Shown here in pieces: positions 32,872-40,631 of a stretch of DNA of 41,982 bases (position 1 is its first letter; each line of letters begins with the position of its first letter). The translations under genes were made by a program, and so were the position numbers. The DNA comes from an uncultured Lachnospiraceae bacterium (lineage in GTDB: Bacteria; Bacillota; Clostridia; Lachnospirales; Lachnospiraceae). The stretch spans positions 1 to 41,982 of the forward strand of contig CANQTG010000012.1 in NCBI GenBank assembly GCA_947626715.1, written 5' to 3'. The notes below the pieces were generated by a model. The model did no database searches, was not told the DNA's origin, and worked only from the letters and a program-made list of their open reading frames with translations.

Positions 32872-32889
32872 ATTAAATCATGATTTAAT
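32872..32889. promoter_or_regulatory. Perfect 18-bp palindrome, candidate operator
   Basis: ATTAAATCATGATTTAAT, self-complementary throughout, in the 121-base gap between asnS and the NlpC/P60 gene and 55 bases before the latter's ATG. No T run follows, and an 18-bp palindrome without a loop is more typical of a DNA-binding site than of a terminator. The regulator is not identified. Confidence 0.5.
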
Positions 32890-32944
32890 TCTCGAATAGA
32901 TTACGTAACGGCAGGATAAAACCGGAAGGCGGGTGAAGGGCGGC

Positions 32945-34159
32945 ATGAAGAAAAAAGCGATCTGTGTGGTACTGGCGTGGACTCTGCTCATATTGCAGAT
33001 CGTACCGGTGAATGCGGCTACCATTTCGCAGTTGAAGCAGCAGCTGGCGGAAACGCAGGCGCAGTTAAATGCCATTAACGGACAGGCATCCGGTCTGGAA
33101 GGGCAAAAGGACGCGGTAGAGGAGGAAATCGATGAGCTCGACGGCACGCTGATCGAGCTGATGAGCAGTATCAGCCTTCTGGAGGATGAGATAGAGGACA
33201 AAAAGAACGAGATCGACGCGGCGCAGAAGGATCTGGAAGAGGCGACCGCCAAAGAAAAGGCCCAATACGAGGCGATGAAGAAGCGTATCCAGTTTATGTA
33301 TGAGCGCGGGAACACCACCTATGTGCAGCTCTTGTTCGAGGCCAAAAGCCTCAGCGATATGATGAATAAGGCGGATTACGTGGAAAAGCTCTATGCGTAT
33401 GACAGAGAGCGCCTGACGGAATATCAGGAGACGCGCCGGGAGGTGGCGGAGCTAAAGACAAGGCTGGAGGAGGAAAAATCCGATCTGGAAGCGGAAGAGT
33501 TTGAACTGAAGGAAGAGGAGGAAGCGCTGGAGGCCGCGATCGAAGAAAAGCGGAAGGAAGCCGAGAATTTTGAAGTGCAGATCGCCCAGATCCAGCAGTC
33601 CGCGGCGGCTTATAAGGCGCTGATCAAGCAGCAGACCGCGCAGATCAAGCAGCTGGAGGCGGAAGAGGCGGCGAGAAAGGCCAGAGAAGAAGCGGAACGG
33701 AAGGCAAAGGAAGCGGCCAATAAGAAGAACACCTCCTCTTCCTCCGCTCCCGCCAGATCGTCGGGTACGCCCGCGAGCGCGGATATCGTTGGTATGATCA
33801 ACAGCGCGCCGGGGAGCGCAAAGGGGAAGGAGATCGCGGCCTATGCCTGCCGCTTCATCGGGAATCCCTATGTGGCGGGCGGCACCAGCCTGACCAATGG
33901 AGCGGACTGCTCCGGCTTTACGCAGGCGGTCTATCGGGATTTCGGGATCTCGATCCCCAGAAATTCGACGTCCCAGCGGGGCTATGGGACGGGCGTCTCT
34001 TACGCGGACGCCCAGCCCGGCGATATCGTCTGCTACGCGGGGCATGTGGGTCTGTATATCGGAAACGGCTATATCGTGCACGCGAGCACGCAGAAGACGG
34101 GAATTAAGATAACCGCGGCGACCTATAAGGAAATCCTTTCGGTAAGGAGGATCGTGTAG
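32945..34159 (+). CDS. Secreted NlpC/P60 peptidoglycan hydrolase with coiled coil
   Basis: 404 residues: signal peptide (about 1-24, ending VNAA), a long PcsB-like coiled coil (about 26-245, rich in Gln/Glu/Lys), a Ser/Ala linker, and a C-terminal NlpC/P60 domain (about 285-404). The catalytic triad is intact: Cys322 (GADCSGF), His367 (GHVGLYIGNG) and His379 (HAS). D,L-endopeptidase activity on peptide stems is expected for the family, and such coiled-coil forms often act in cell separation. The start is ATG 32945; GTG 32933 is a possible longer start. An 18-bp palindrome lies upstream and dgt follows after 18 bases. Confidence 0.93.
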   Translation: MKKKAICVVLAWTLLILQIVPVNAATISQLKQQLAETQAQLNAINGQASGLEGQKDAVEEEIDELDGTLIELMSSISLLEDEIEDKKNEIDAAQKDLEEATAKEKAQYEAMKKRIQFMYERGNTTYVQLLFEAKSLSDMMNKADYVEKLYAYDRERLTEYQETRREVAELKTRLEEEKSDLEAEEFELKEEEEALEAAIEEKRKEAENFEVQIAQIQQSAAAYKALIKQQTAQIKQLEAEEAARKAREEAERKAKEAANKKNTSSSSAPARSSGTPASADIVGMINSAPGSAKGKEIAAYACRFIGNPYVAGGTSLTNGADCSGFTQAVYRDFGISIPRNSTSQRGYGTGVSYADAQPGDIVCYAGHVGLYIGNGYIVHASTQKTGIKITAATYKEILSVRRIV

Positions 34160-34177
34160 GCGGAAAAGGGGAAAAAG

Positions 34178-35584
34178 ATGGAATGGAAAACGCTGCTGTG
34201 CGACGACAGGATCCGCAGCTATCGGGGGAAAAACGTAAGCGATCTGCGGACTGAATTTGAAAAGGACTATCACAGGATCATATTGAGCGCCTCCTTTCGG
34301 CGGCTGCAGGATAAGACGCAGGTGTTTCCCTTAGATCAAAGCGATTTTGTCAGGACGCGCCTGACCCATTCTCTGGAGGTCTCCTCTTACGGAAAGTCGC
34401 TGGGGCAGAACATTGCGCAGAGTATCATCAGGGATATCCGCGACGAGAGCTTCCTGCCGTCCTATGCAGAGGATATCTGCAATATCTTGCAGTGCGCGGG
34501 GCTTTTGCATGATATCGGAAATCCCCCCTTTGGGCATTTCGGGGAGACTGTGATACGGGACTGGTTTACGGAGAATCTGGGGAAGCTGACGTATTTTGGA
34601 AGGCCACTGCGTGAGATCTTGACCAAGCAGATGCAGCGGGACTTTGAGTGCTTTGAGGGAAATACGCAGGCGCTGCGGCTGGTGACGAAGCTGCATTATC
34701 TGGTGGATATGCACGGAATGAATCTGACGAAGGCGCTGCTGGGCACGATCATCAAATATCCGGTCTCTTCTCTGGAGATCGATAAGAAAAGCGGCGATAT
34801 CCGAACCAAAAAAATGGGATATTTTTATGCGGACAGAGCAATCTTTGCGGAGATCGAGCAGTCTCTGGGGTTATGCGGCAGGCGGCACCCGCTTGCCTAT
34901 ATCCTAGAGGCCGCGGACGATATCGCTTATCTGACGGCGGATATTGAGGACGCGTTTAAAAAGGGCTGTCTTTCCTTTACCGATCTTTTGAAGGAGCTGC
35001 GAAAAGCGGGCGAGGCAAAGGATATGGCAGACTGCCGTGAGCTGTCAGACGGGCTGGAAAGAAGATATGAGAAGGCGCTGGAGAGGGGAGAGGATGCGCC
35101 GGAAGTGTACGCGGTGCAGAACTGGCTCGTGCAGGCGCAGGGGCTTTTGATCGCGAGCGCGACCGAAGGGTTTAAGAAGAACTATGCCTCCATCATGGCG
35201 GGGACTTATACCAAGGAGCTGCTTTGCGGGACGCGGGGGGAATGGATGGCGGATACGCTGGGCGATATCGCGTATCGGTATGCGTTCGTTTCCAGACCGA
35301 TCCTAAAGCTGGAGATCGCGGCGGAAAAGATACTGCATTTCCTGCTGGATACCTTTACGGGCGCGGTCCTGTATTATGACACGGACAGGGGGATGACGGA
35401 GGTGCAGGAAAAGCTGGTATCGTTGATCTCCTCCAATTATAAGATGATCTATAAGCATGATTCGCAGGATAAGTCCGAAGTGGAAAAGCTGTATCTGCGC
35501 CTTTTGCTGGTAACGGACTATATCTGCGGCATGACCGACAGCTATGCGAAACGGTTGTATCAGGAGTTAAGCGGCCAGAGGTAG
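34178..35584 (+). CDS. dgt: Deoxyguanosinetriphosphate triphosphohydrolase-like protein
   Basis: HD-domain enzyme that splits dNTPs to deoxynucleoside plus tripolyphosphate. It has 468 residues: SFRRLQDKTQVFPL near the start, TRLTHSLEVSSYG, the HD pair His111/Asp112 in LLHDIGNPPFGHFGE, and the late Asp in EAADDIAYLTADIEDAF. It is close in length to hexameric Dgt proteins of Firmicutes. Co-transcription with the NlpC/P60 gene is likely from the 18-base gap. A GC-rich hairpin separates it from convergent trkH. Confidence 0.93.
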   Translation: MEWKTLLCDDRIRSYRGKNVSDLRTEFEKDYHRIILSASFRRLQDKTQVFPLDQSDFVRTRLTHSLEVSSYGKSLGQNIAQSIIRDIRDESFLPSYAEDICNILQCAGLLHDIGNPPFGHFGETVIRDWFTENLGKLTYFGRPLREILTKQMQRDFECFEGNTQALRLVTKLHYLVDMHGMNLTKALLGTIIKYPVSSLEIDKKSGDIRTKKMGYFYADRAIFAEIEQSLGLCGRRHPLAYILEAADDIAYLTADIEDAFKKGCLSFTDLLKELRKAGEAKDMADCRELSDGLERRYEKALERGEDAPEVYAVQNWLVQAQGLLIASATEGFKKNYASIMAGTYTKELLCGTRGEWMADTLGDIAYRYAFVSRPILKLEIAAEKILHFLLDTFTGAVLYYDTDRGMTEVQEKLVSLISSNYKMIYKHDSQDKSEVEKLYLRLLLVTDYICGMTDSYAKRLYQELSGQR

Positions 35585-35597
35585 GGCCGATAGGAAA

Positions 35598-35628
35598 CGC
35601 CCCGCCAGAGCGGAAACGCGGCGGGGCG
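35598..35628 (-). terminator. Terminator between dgt and trkH
   Basis: CGCCCCGCC (35598-35606) pairs with GGCGGGGCG (35620-35628). Read on the minus strand it is followed by TTTCCTAT, so it best serves trkH, and it may also stop dgt transcripts. Confidence 0.6.
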
Positions 35629-35644
35629 CATCTGCCGGGAACGG

Positions 35645-37129
35645 CTATTTTTTGGATTTCTCGAATTTGCGGGAAATCTTTTTTTGCGTGTATAGATCCT
35701 TCCAGACGGACGGGTGGAACAGGATCAAAAGCGGGAACAGCTCTAAACGTCCGGCCAGCATGTCGAACATCAGCACATATTTGGAAAAGGGAGTCAGCAG
35801 GCCGAAATTCCGGGAAGGGCCGACCAGCTCCAGTCCGGGCCCGATATTGTTAAAGGTCGCGGCGACCGCGGTAAAATTGGTGGTCAGATCCTTCTCCTCC
35901 ATAGAAACGGCCAGTACGGAAGCGGAAAACAGGATCATATAGGTGATAAAGTAGACGTTGATGGAGCGTACCGTTTCATGCTCCACGGCCTTTCCCTCAA
36001 ATTTGATCTTTTTAATGCTGCGGGGATGGATATAGGAGGTCAGTTCCTTCCCGAGGGTCTTTACGAGGATCACGATACGAGAAACCTTGATCCCGCCGCC
36101 CGTGCTGCCCGCGCAGGAGCCGATAAACATGAGCAGGACAAGGACCGTTTTCGCGGCCTGCGGCCAGAGATCGAAATCGACGGTGGAAAAGCCGGTCGTC
36201 GTGATAATGGAGGCCACCTGAAAAGCGGCGTGCCGCAGGGCTTCTAAGGCGGAGCCGTACATACTGATGATCTGGAAAAAGACAAACAGGACGGCGGCGA
36301 GAATGATCCCCAGATAATAACGGACCTCTTCCATCGAAAACGCTTTTTGGAAATTGTGGAACAGGATAAAGTAGTAGGCGTTGAAATTCACGCCGAAGAG
36401 TATCATAAAGACGGTAATGACCCACTGCAGATAAGCGGAATAGCCGGCGATACTGTCCGCCTTGATCCCGAAGCCGCCCGTGCCGGCCGTGCCGAGCGCG
36501 GTCGTGAGCGCGTCAAAAACAGGCATTTTGCCCGCAAGGAGCAAACAGATCTCTAAAAGCGTCATGGCAAAGTAGATCAGATACAAGATCCTTGCGGTAT
36601 GCCGGATCTTGGGGACGAGCTTGCCGACGGAGGGGCCGGGGCTTTCCGCCCGCATCAGGTTGATATTGGAGCCGCCGCTTAACGGGATAACGGCGAGCAG
36701 GAATACCAAAACGCCCATGCCCCCGATCCAGTGCGTGAAGCTGCGCCAGAACAGGGCGGTATGGGAAAGCGCTTCCACATTGTCCAGAATGCTGGCCCCG
36801 GTCGTCGTAAAGCCGGATACGGTCTCGAACAGGGCGTCCGTAAAGGACGGGATCTCGCCGGAGAGGCAAAAGGGCAGCGCGCCGAAAAAGCTGAGAAAGA
36901 TCCAGCTCAGGGCGGTCGTAACGCAGCCCTCCTTTAAGTAAAAGACAGAGTCGTCCGGCTTTTTATATACCATGAGCTGGCCGAGCAGCAGACAGAGGGC
37001 GGCCACGGCAAGATACCATATCCCCGTATCCTCCCGGTAGAGAACGGCGGTCAGGCAGGGGAGCAATAACAGCAGGGCTTCTATCCTGAGTACGTTTCCT
37101 AAAATGTATCGTATGATCGAACTGTTCAT
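35645..37129 (-). CDS. trkH: Trk/Ktr-type potassium uptake membrane subunit
   Basis: Integral membrane K+ translocating subunit, 494 residues, with about ten or more hydrophobic segments. It has the four-fold selectivity-filter pattern seen as TVSGFTTTGAS, GTAGTGGFG, ITTTGFSTVDF and FNNIGPGLELVG, and the loop GSCAGSTGGGIKVSRIV split before the helix. It is downstream of trkA by 11 bases, so the channel and its NAD(H)-binding regulator are made together. Its C-terminus is basic (KKISRKFEKSKK). Confidence 0.94.
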   Translation of the reverse strand: MNSSIIRYILGNVLRIEALLLLLPCLTAVLYREDTGIWYLAVAALCLLLGQLMVYKKPDDSVFYLKEGCVTTALSWIFLSFFGALPFCLSGEIPSFTDALFETVSGFTTTGASILDNVEALSHTALFWRSFTHWIGGMGVLVFLLAVIPLSGGSNINLMRAESPGPSVGKLVPKIRHTARILYLIYFAMTLLEICLLLAGKMPVFDALTTALGTAGTGGFGIKADSIAGYSAYLQWVITVFMILFGVNFNAYYFILFHNFQKAFSMEEVRYYLGIILAAVLFVFFQIISMYGSALEALRHAAFQVASIITTTGFSTVDFDLWPQAAKTVLVLLMFIGSCAGSTGGGIKVSRIVILVKTLGKELTSYIHPRSIKKIKFEGKAVEHETVRSINVYFITYMILFSASVLAVSMEEKDLTTNFTAVAATFNNIGPGLELVGPSRNFGLLTPFSKYVLMFDMLAGRLELFPLLILFHPSVWKDLYTQKKISRKFEKSKK

Positions 37130-37140
37130 GAGCCCCTCCG

Positions 37141-38532
37141 CTATTGTAAGATATCCTGAATATCGCTAAAGCCCGTGTGGGTCGTGACGATCATGACCGT
37201 ATCGCCGAGCTGAATGGAATCGTGTCCGCTGGGAATGATGATGGCCCCGTTCCGGTTGATAAAGGCGATCAGCAGATCCTTTTTCAGGGAAAGATCCTTG
37301 AGCGGGATTCCCGTAACGCCGGAGCTCTCATAGACCCGGAACTCTATCGCCTCTACCCGGTGGTCGAACATATGATAGAGCGTCTCGATATTGCTGCCCA
37401 TAGAGTTTTTCTTGGCCCGCACATAGGCGATGATCGCCTCGGAGGTGATATATCTCGGATAGATGACGCTGTCGAGGTCGAGATGATTGATCACGTTCCG
37501 AAAGGCCATCCGGTTGATCTTGGTAATGATCTTGGCGTTGGAGATCTGTCTGGCATGGAGCGTGAGCATAATGTTTTCTTCGTCGATACCGGTCAGCGGG
37601 ACGAAGGATTCCACATATTGGATCCCTTCTTCCCGAAGCAGCTCTTCATCCGTACCGTCGCCGTTGATAATAATGGCTTTGGGAAGGAGGATGCTGAGCT
37701 GTTCGCAGCGGGCGCGGTCGCTTTCGATGATCTTGACGGAGATCCCCATCGATAACAGGAGATTGGCCAGATAGTAGGAAGAATTGCCGCCTCCGATGAT
37801 CATGGTGTTCTTGACCTGATTGGTCTTAAAGCCGATATTTTCCAGAAAAGACTTGGCGACCATTCTTGAAGCGGCAAAGGAGACGATGTCCCCGGCCTCT
37901 ATCTGAAAATCACCGGAAGGGATATAGACCTCCCCGCTGCGCTCCACGGCGCAGATCAGGATATCGTTCGTGACGTTTGTGCCGAGCTTGGAGATCGGCG
38001 TGCCGGCAAGTTTATTTCCCTCCGGCACCCGGAATTTTATCAGCTCGGCTTGGCCGTGCGCGAAGGAATTGACCTCGAGCGCGGTAGGCATATAGAGGAT
38101 ACGCGCCATCTCGTTGGAGGCTTCCAATTCGGGATTGATGATCAGGGCAAGGCCGAGCTTATCCCGCAGATAGCCGGTCTCCTTGCTGTAGTCGGGGGTG
38201 CGGACTCTGGCGATGGCCGCGCAGTCGCCGACACGCTTGGCGACCGTGCAGCAGAGCAGGTTTAATTCGTCCGAATCCGTCACCGCGATGATCAGATCCG
38301 TATTCTCGATATCGGCCTCCATCTGGACGCCGTAGCTCGCGCCGTTCCCGACCACCCCCATAACGTCGTACAGACTGCTCAGCGTCTGCACCTTCTCAGC
38401 GTTCTTATCTATGATCGTAATGTCGTGCCCTTCGCGGGAAAGCTGTTCGATCAGCGTCGCGCCGACCTTGCCGCAGCCGACGATGATGATCTGCAGTCCC
38501 TTCTGGGTATTTTTTGCCGCCTGTGTGAACAT
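37141..38532 (-). CDS. trkA: Trk system potassium uptake regulator (NAD-binding RCK protein)
   Basis: Cytoplasmic gating subunit for TrkH. The 463-residue tandem RCK architecture has a first Rossmann domain with IIIVGCGKVGATLIEQL (about residues 15-31), a TrkA_C domain, a second Rossmann domain with TMIIGGGNSSYYLANLL, and a second TrkA_C domain at the end. ATG 38532 (MFTQAAKN) is preferred because GGAGG ends 8 bases before it; ATG 38538 is only 2 bases from that site. A TATAAT-type -10 on the minus strand (38577-38572) is visible upstream, with no clear -35. Confidence 0.94.
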   Translation of the reverse strand: MFTQAAKNTQKGLQIIIVGCGKVGATLIEQLSREGHDITIIDKNAEKVQTLSSLYDVMGVVGNGASYGVQMEADIENTDLIIAVTDSDELNLLCCTVAKRVGDCAAIARVRTPDYSKETGYLRDKLGLALIINPELEASNEMARILYMPTALEVNSFAHGQAELIKFRVPEGNKLAGTPISKLGTNVTNDILICAVERSGEVYIPSGDFQIEAGDIVSFAASRMVAKSFLENIGFKTNQVKNTMIIGGGNSSYYLANLLLSMGISVKIIESDRARCEQLSILLPKAIIINGDGTDEELLREEGIQYVESFVPLTGIDEENIMLTLHARQISNAKIITKINRMAFRNVINHLDLDSVIYPRYITSEAIIAYVRAKKNSMGSNIETLYHMFDHRVEAIEFRVYESSGVTGIPLKDLSLKKDLLIAFINRNGAIIIPSGHDSIQLGDTVMIVTTHTGFSDIQDILQ

Positions 38533-38571
38533 GGCCATGTCCTCCGTATGAAAATCTCGCTAAGCGTTCCT

Positions 38572-38577
38572 ATTATA
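38572..38577 (-). promoter_or_regulatory. Candidate -10 element for trkA-trkH
   Basis: TATAAT on the minus strand, about 40 bases before the trkA ATG. The -35 position reads GTGTCT, a poor match, so this promoter may need an activator or may not be real. Confidence 0.35.
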
Positions 38578-38615
38578 TCATCAATGGAGAAAAAAGACAC
38601 TGATTTTTTGGATTC

Positions 38616-38655
38616 TTTTATGGAATCTTGCAGCAATTTTATACAATCCATAAAA
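38616..38655. promoter_or_regulatory. 9-bp inverted repeat in the trkA-cupin divergent region
   Basis: TTTTATGGA (38616-38624) and TCCATAAAA (38647-38655) are perfect inverted repeats 22 bases apart, i.e. half-sites on the same face about three turns apart. They lie just before a possible -10 (TATACT, 38668-38673) for the cupin gene, so they could be an operator. Confidence 0.4.
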
Positions 38656-38725
38656 AGGCGGAGACGCTATACTGTCATTATGCAGGCTGCAGACTGTAAA
38701 TAAACGAATAAGGAGAACGTAAAAA

Positions 38726-39121
38726 ATGAATCACAAGGAGCTGTTTGATCGATTTGAAAACGCGGGAAGGCTGCTTCTGCCGGATACGGAGATCTCTTTC
38801 GCGGAGATCTCATGGAAACGGCATCCGGAGTTTGAAGGAGTGGAATTAAAGCATATCGTGACGTCCGCGCAGACGGGCGGTAGGTTCAGCTTTCATCTTG
38901 TCAGGATCGCGCCGAACGCAAGGATCGGGAATCATGTCCATGCCACGCAGTTGGAAACGCATGAGGTGATCGCCGGGAAGGGCGTGTGCGTAAACGACGG
39001 CGCAGAGCTTCCCTATGAAGCGGGCGTCATATCCCTATTTCCCGCAGGCGCGGCGCATGAAGTGGCCGCAGGGCCCGACGGGCTCTGCCTGTTTGCGAAA
39101 TTTATGCCCGCCCTCTGCTGA
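38726..39121 (+). CDS. Cupin-domain protein
   Basis: A 131-residue single cupin barrel. Metal-binding motif 1 is present as GNHVHATQLETHEVIAGKG (His-x-His and a later Glu/His) and motif 2 as FPAGAAHEVAAGPDG. No catalytic partner is apparent, so its role, whether small-molecule binding, isomerisation or sensing, is open. AAGGAG lies about 11 bases before the ATG. The convergent AraC-type regulator gene downstream might control it; the inverted repeat at 38616-38655 is a candidate site. Confidence 0.85.
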   Translation: MNHKELFDRFENAGRLLLPDTEISFAEISWKRHPEFEGVELKHIVTSAQTGGRFSFHLVRIAPNARIGNHVHATQLETHEVIAGKGVCVNDGAELPYEAGVISLFPAGAAHEVAAGPDGLCLFAKFMPALC

Positions 39122-39175
39122 TAAGGGGAGGCGCTCCTCCTGCTTTCGCGCCGCAAAACGGCGGGGGGAAGATAT

Positions 39176-39928
39176 TTAAGGGATCGTCTTAGAGGACGAT
39201 CGGTATGTTAGGGGCGGCAGGCCGACCTGCCGCTTAAATTGCTTAATGAAATGGCTTTGATCACAGAAACCCGCGGTCAAAGCCGTTTCTGTCAGGGTGG
39301 CGGATTCGTGGATCAGGCGCTGCGCCTTTCGGACGCGGTTCTGGATCTGAAACTGGTGTGGCGTGAGCCCCACCTCCGCTTTGAAGCTTCTAATAAGGTG
39401 GTATTTGCTGATATGGGCGTTTTGCGCCATTTCCCCGACGGTAAGCCTGCGTTCCGGGAACGCTTCCAACCGCCTTTTTAAGTCTTGGATATAGGGCGTA
39501 TGTATTTTGAGACTCTGGTCGGGGAAAGCGGCGGCTTTCTGCAGACAGCTTAACAGACTTTCCGTCTGCAGGCGGCCGAGCCGTCCCATATCCGGCGTCC
39601 GCTCCAGAAGGAGGCGGATACGTTCCCGCAGGGCGGCGATATCCGCGCCGTTTGCAGCGCGCTTGTCAATACACAGGCTGAGCAGGGTATAACGGCCGCG
39701 CGCCGAAATGCTGTGCGGCGCATAGGGAAATATGGCAAATGTTTCGTTGGGCCTATAGACACTTGCCTTCCCATTCTTTGTAAGGACTAAGGAACCCTCC
39801 AGCAGGATGCCGATCGTCAGTACGGAAACGTGATTATGCAGCGGATAAGATATGGTTGAGTCCTTACAGAAGATCAGCTCCATGCCTGCCCCTGCGCTGT
39901 ATAGATAACGGATATCGTTTGCAGTCAT
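39176..39928 (-). CDS. AraC-family transcriptional regulator
   Basis: A 250-residue regulator: N-terminal cupin-like sensor domain (about residues 10-90; YPLHNHVSVLTIGILLEG split) and a C-terminal double helix-turn-helix (about 145-245; RRLTVGEMAQNAHISKYHL and ATLTETALTAGFCDQSHF). This is followed by the family ending QVGLPPLTYR. The effector is unknown. The start at MTANDIRYLY (39928) has GAGGAA upstream; the longer frame to 40030 has no ribosome site. It converges with the cupin gene, with two small GC hairpins (39127-39140 and 39149-39163) between the stops. Confidence 0.9.
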   Translation of the reverse strand: MTANDIRYLYSAGAGMELIFCKDSTISYPLHNHVSVLTIGILLEGSLVLTKNGKASVYRPNETFAIFPYAPHSISARGRYTLLSLCIDKRAANGADIAALRERIRLLLERTPDMGRLGRLQTESLLSCLQKAAAFPDQSLKIHTPYIQDLKRRLEAFPERRLTVGEMAQNAHISKYHLIRSFKAEVGLTPHQFQIQNRVRKAQRLIHESATLTETALTAGFCDQSHFIKQFKRQVGLPPLTYRSSSKTIP

Positions 39929-40096
39929 AGCGTTTCCTCGCAGTCTGTAGGTTTGCTTTGCGCTCCCGGTGCGGTATTTCCGAGTATTTCTTGCGGAGCG
40001 CAGATCAGATGGGGGATAGGATCCTGTCACTGATATAAGTTTGTTACGCGCCGCCTATAGAGGCGGAACGCCTCCCATCTGGTATAACGGTATTAT

Positions 40097-40130
40097 TATA
40101 CTATGGATAGAATAAAAGAGGAATAGGAGG
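40097..40130 (+). other. Orphan -10 and Shine-Dalgarno with no start codon
   Basis: TATACT (40097-40102) and a perfect AGGAGG (40125-40130) are spaced as in a normal gene leader, but no ATG, GTG or TTG follows within 20 bases. It may be the remnant of a lost gene or part of the spoIIID leader. The overlapping minus-strand TATAAT (40100-40095) could instead serve the AraC gene. Confidence 0.3.
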
Positions 40131-40153
40131 TTTTTAAAAGGCCGGAGCGCAAG

Positions 40154-40182
40154 TCATAGCGCTGTGCTCTGCCGCATACATT
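40154..40182 (+). promoter_or_regulatory. Sigma-E-like promoter of spoIIID
   Basis: TCATAGC (40154-40160), 14 bases, CATACATT (40175-40182). The -10 matches the sigma-E pattern CATACAMT at 7 of 8 positions, and the spacing equals that of the sipL promoter. Transcription would begin near 40189, before GGGGG (40201-40205). spoIIID is a sigma-E gene in model spore formers. Confidence 0.6.
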
Positions 40183-40212
40183 GTAAAAATAATGTGTTCA
40201 GGGGGATTTCCT

Positions 40213-40467
40213 TTGAAGGATTATATCGAGGAAAGGGCAGCCAATATCGCCAGATATATCATTGAAAACAATGCTACGGTGAGGCAGACGGCGAAACAGT
40301 TTGGGATCAGCAAGAGTACGGTGCATAAGGACGTGACGGAACGTCTTGCGCAGATCCATCCGGGGCTGGCGAAGGAAGCGAGAAAGGTACTGGACGTGAA
40401 TAAGTCGGAACGGCATATCAGGGGAGGACTGGCAACAAGAGAAAAATATCTGCATCAGCATATATGA
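40213..40467 (+). CDS. spoIIID: Sporulation transcriptional regulator SpoIIID
   Basis: An 84-residue mother-cell DNA-binding protein that modulates the sigma-E and sigma-K regulons. Sequence beginning MKDYIEERAANIARYIIE, the helix-turn-helix TVRQTAKQFGISKSTVHKD (about 24-42) and the basic RHIRGGLATREKY tail match SpoIIID throughout. The start is TTG 40213, as GGGGGA (40201-40206) is well spaced and known SpoIIID proteins begin at this point; an ATG at 40192 would add seven residues. A GCGGGC/GCCCGC hairpin follows (40481-40507). A sigma-E-like promoter precedes the gene. Confidence 0.95.
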   Translation: MKDYIEERAANIARYIIENNATVRQTAKQFGISKSTVHKDVTERLAQIHPGLAKEARKVLDVNKSERHIRGGLATREKYLHQHI

Positions 40468-40480
40468 AAAAATGACGGCG

Positions 40481-40507
40481 GCGGGCCTGTGACGGAAGTC
40501 CGCCCGC
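40481..40507 (+). terminator. GC-rich hairpin after spoIIID
   Basis: GCGGGC (40481-40486) pairs with GCCCGC (40502-40507), loop 15 bases. There is no T run, so intrinsic termination is uncertain. Confidence 0.35.
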
Positions 40508-40569
40508 TCCGGTATCCATATATCCTAAGGCTAAAAAAAGAATGGGACGGGCTGGGGGAAGGAAACCGC

Positions 40570-40598
40570 TTGTAATGCGAAAGCGCTTACCTTATAAT
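40570..40598 (+). promoter_or_regulatory. Sigma-A promoter of guaA
   Basis: TTGTAA (40570-40575), 17 bases, TATAAT (40593-40598). The transcript starts near 40605, leaving a leader of under 30 bases, so a purine riboswitch is excluded downstream of this start. Confidence 0.75.
40578..40591. promoter_or_regulatory. cre-like site inside the guaA promoter
   Basis: CGAAAGCGCTTACC, whose reverse strand GGTAAGCGCTTTCG matches the CcpA operator TGTAAGCGCTTTCA at 12 of 14 positions, including the palindromic core AAGCGCTT. It lies wholly between the -35 and -10, a position that would repress. Confidence 0.55.
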
Positions 40599-40631
40599 AA
40601 GAGAATAAAATACGACAGGAGGAAAAGATCC

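Noticed and set aside
40605..40631. Guanine riboswitch upstream of guaA
   Set aside because: The leader from the predicted start is under 30 bases, too short for the aptamer.
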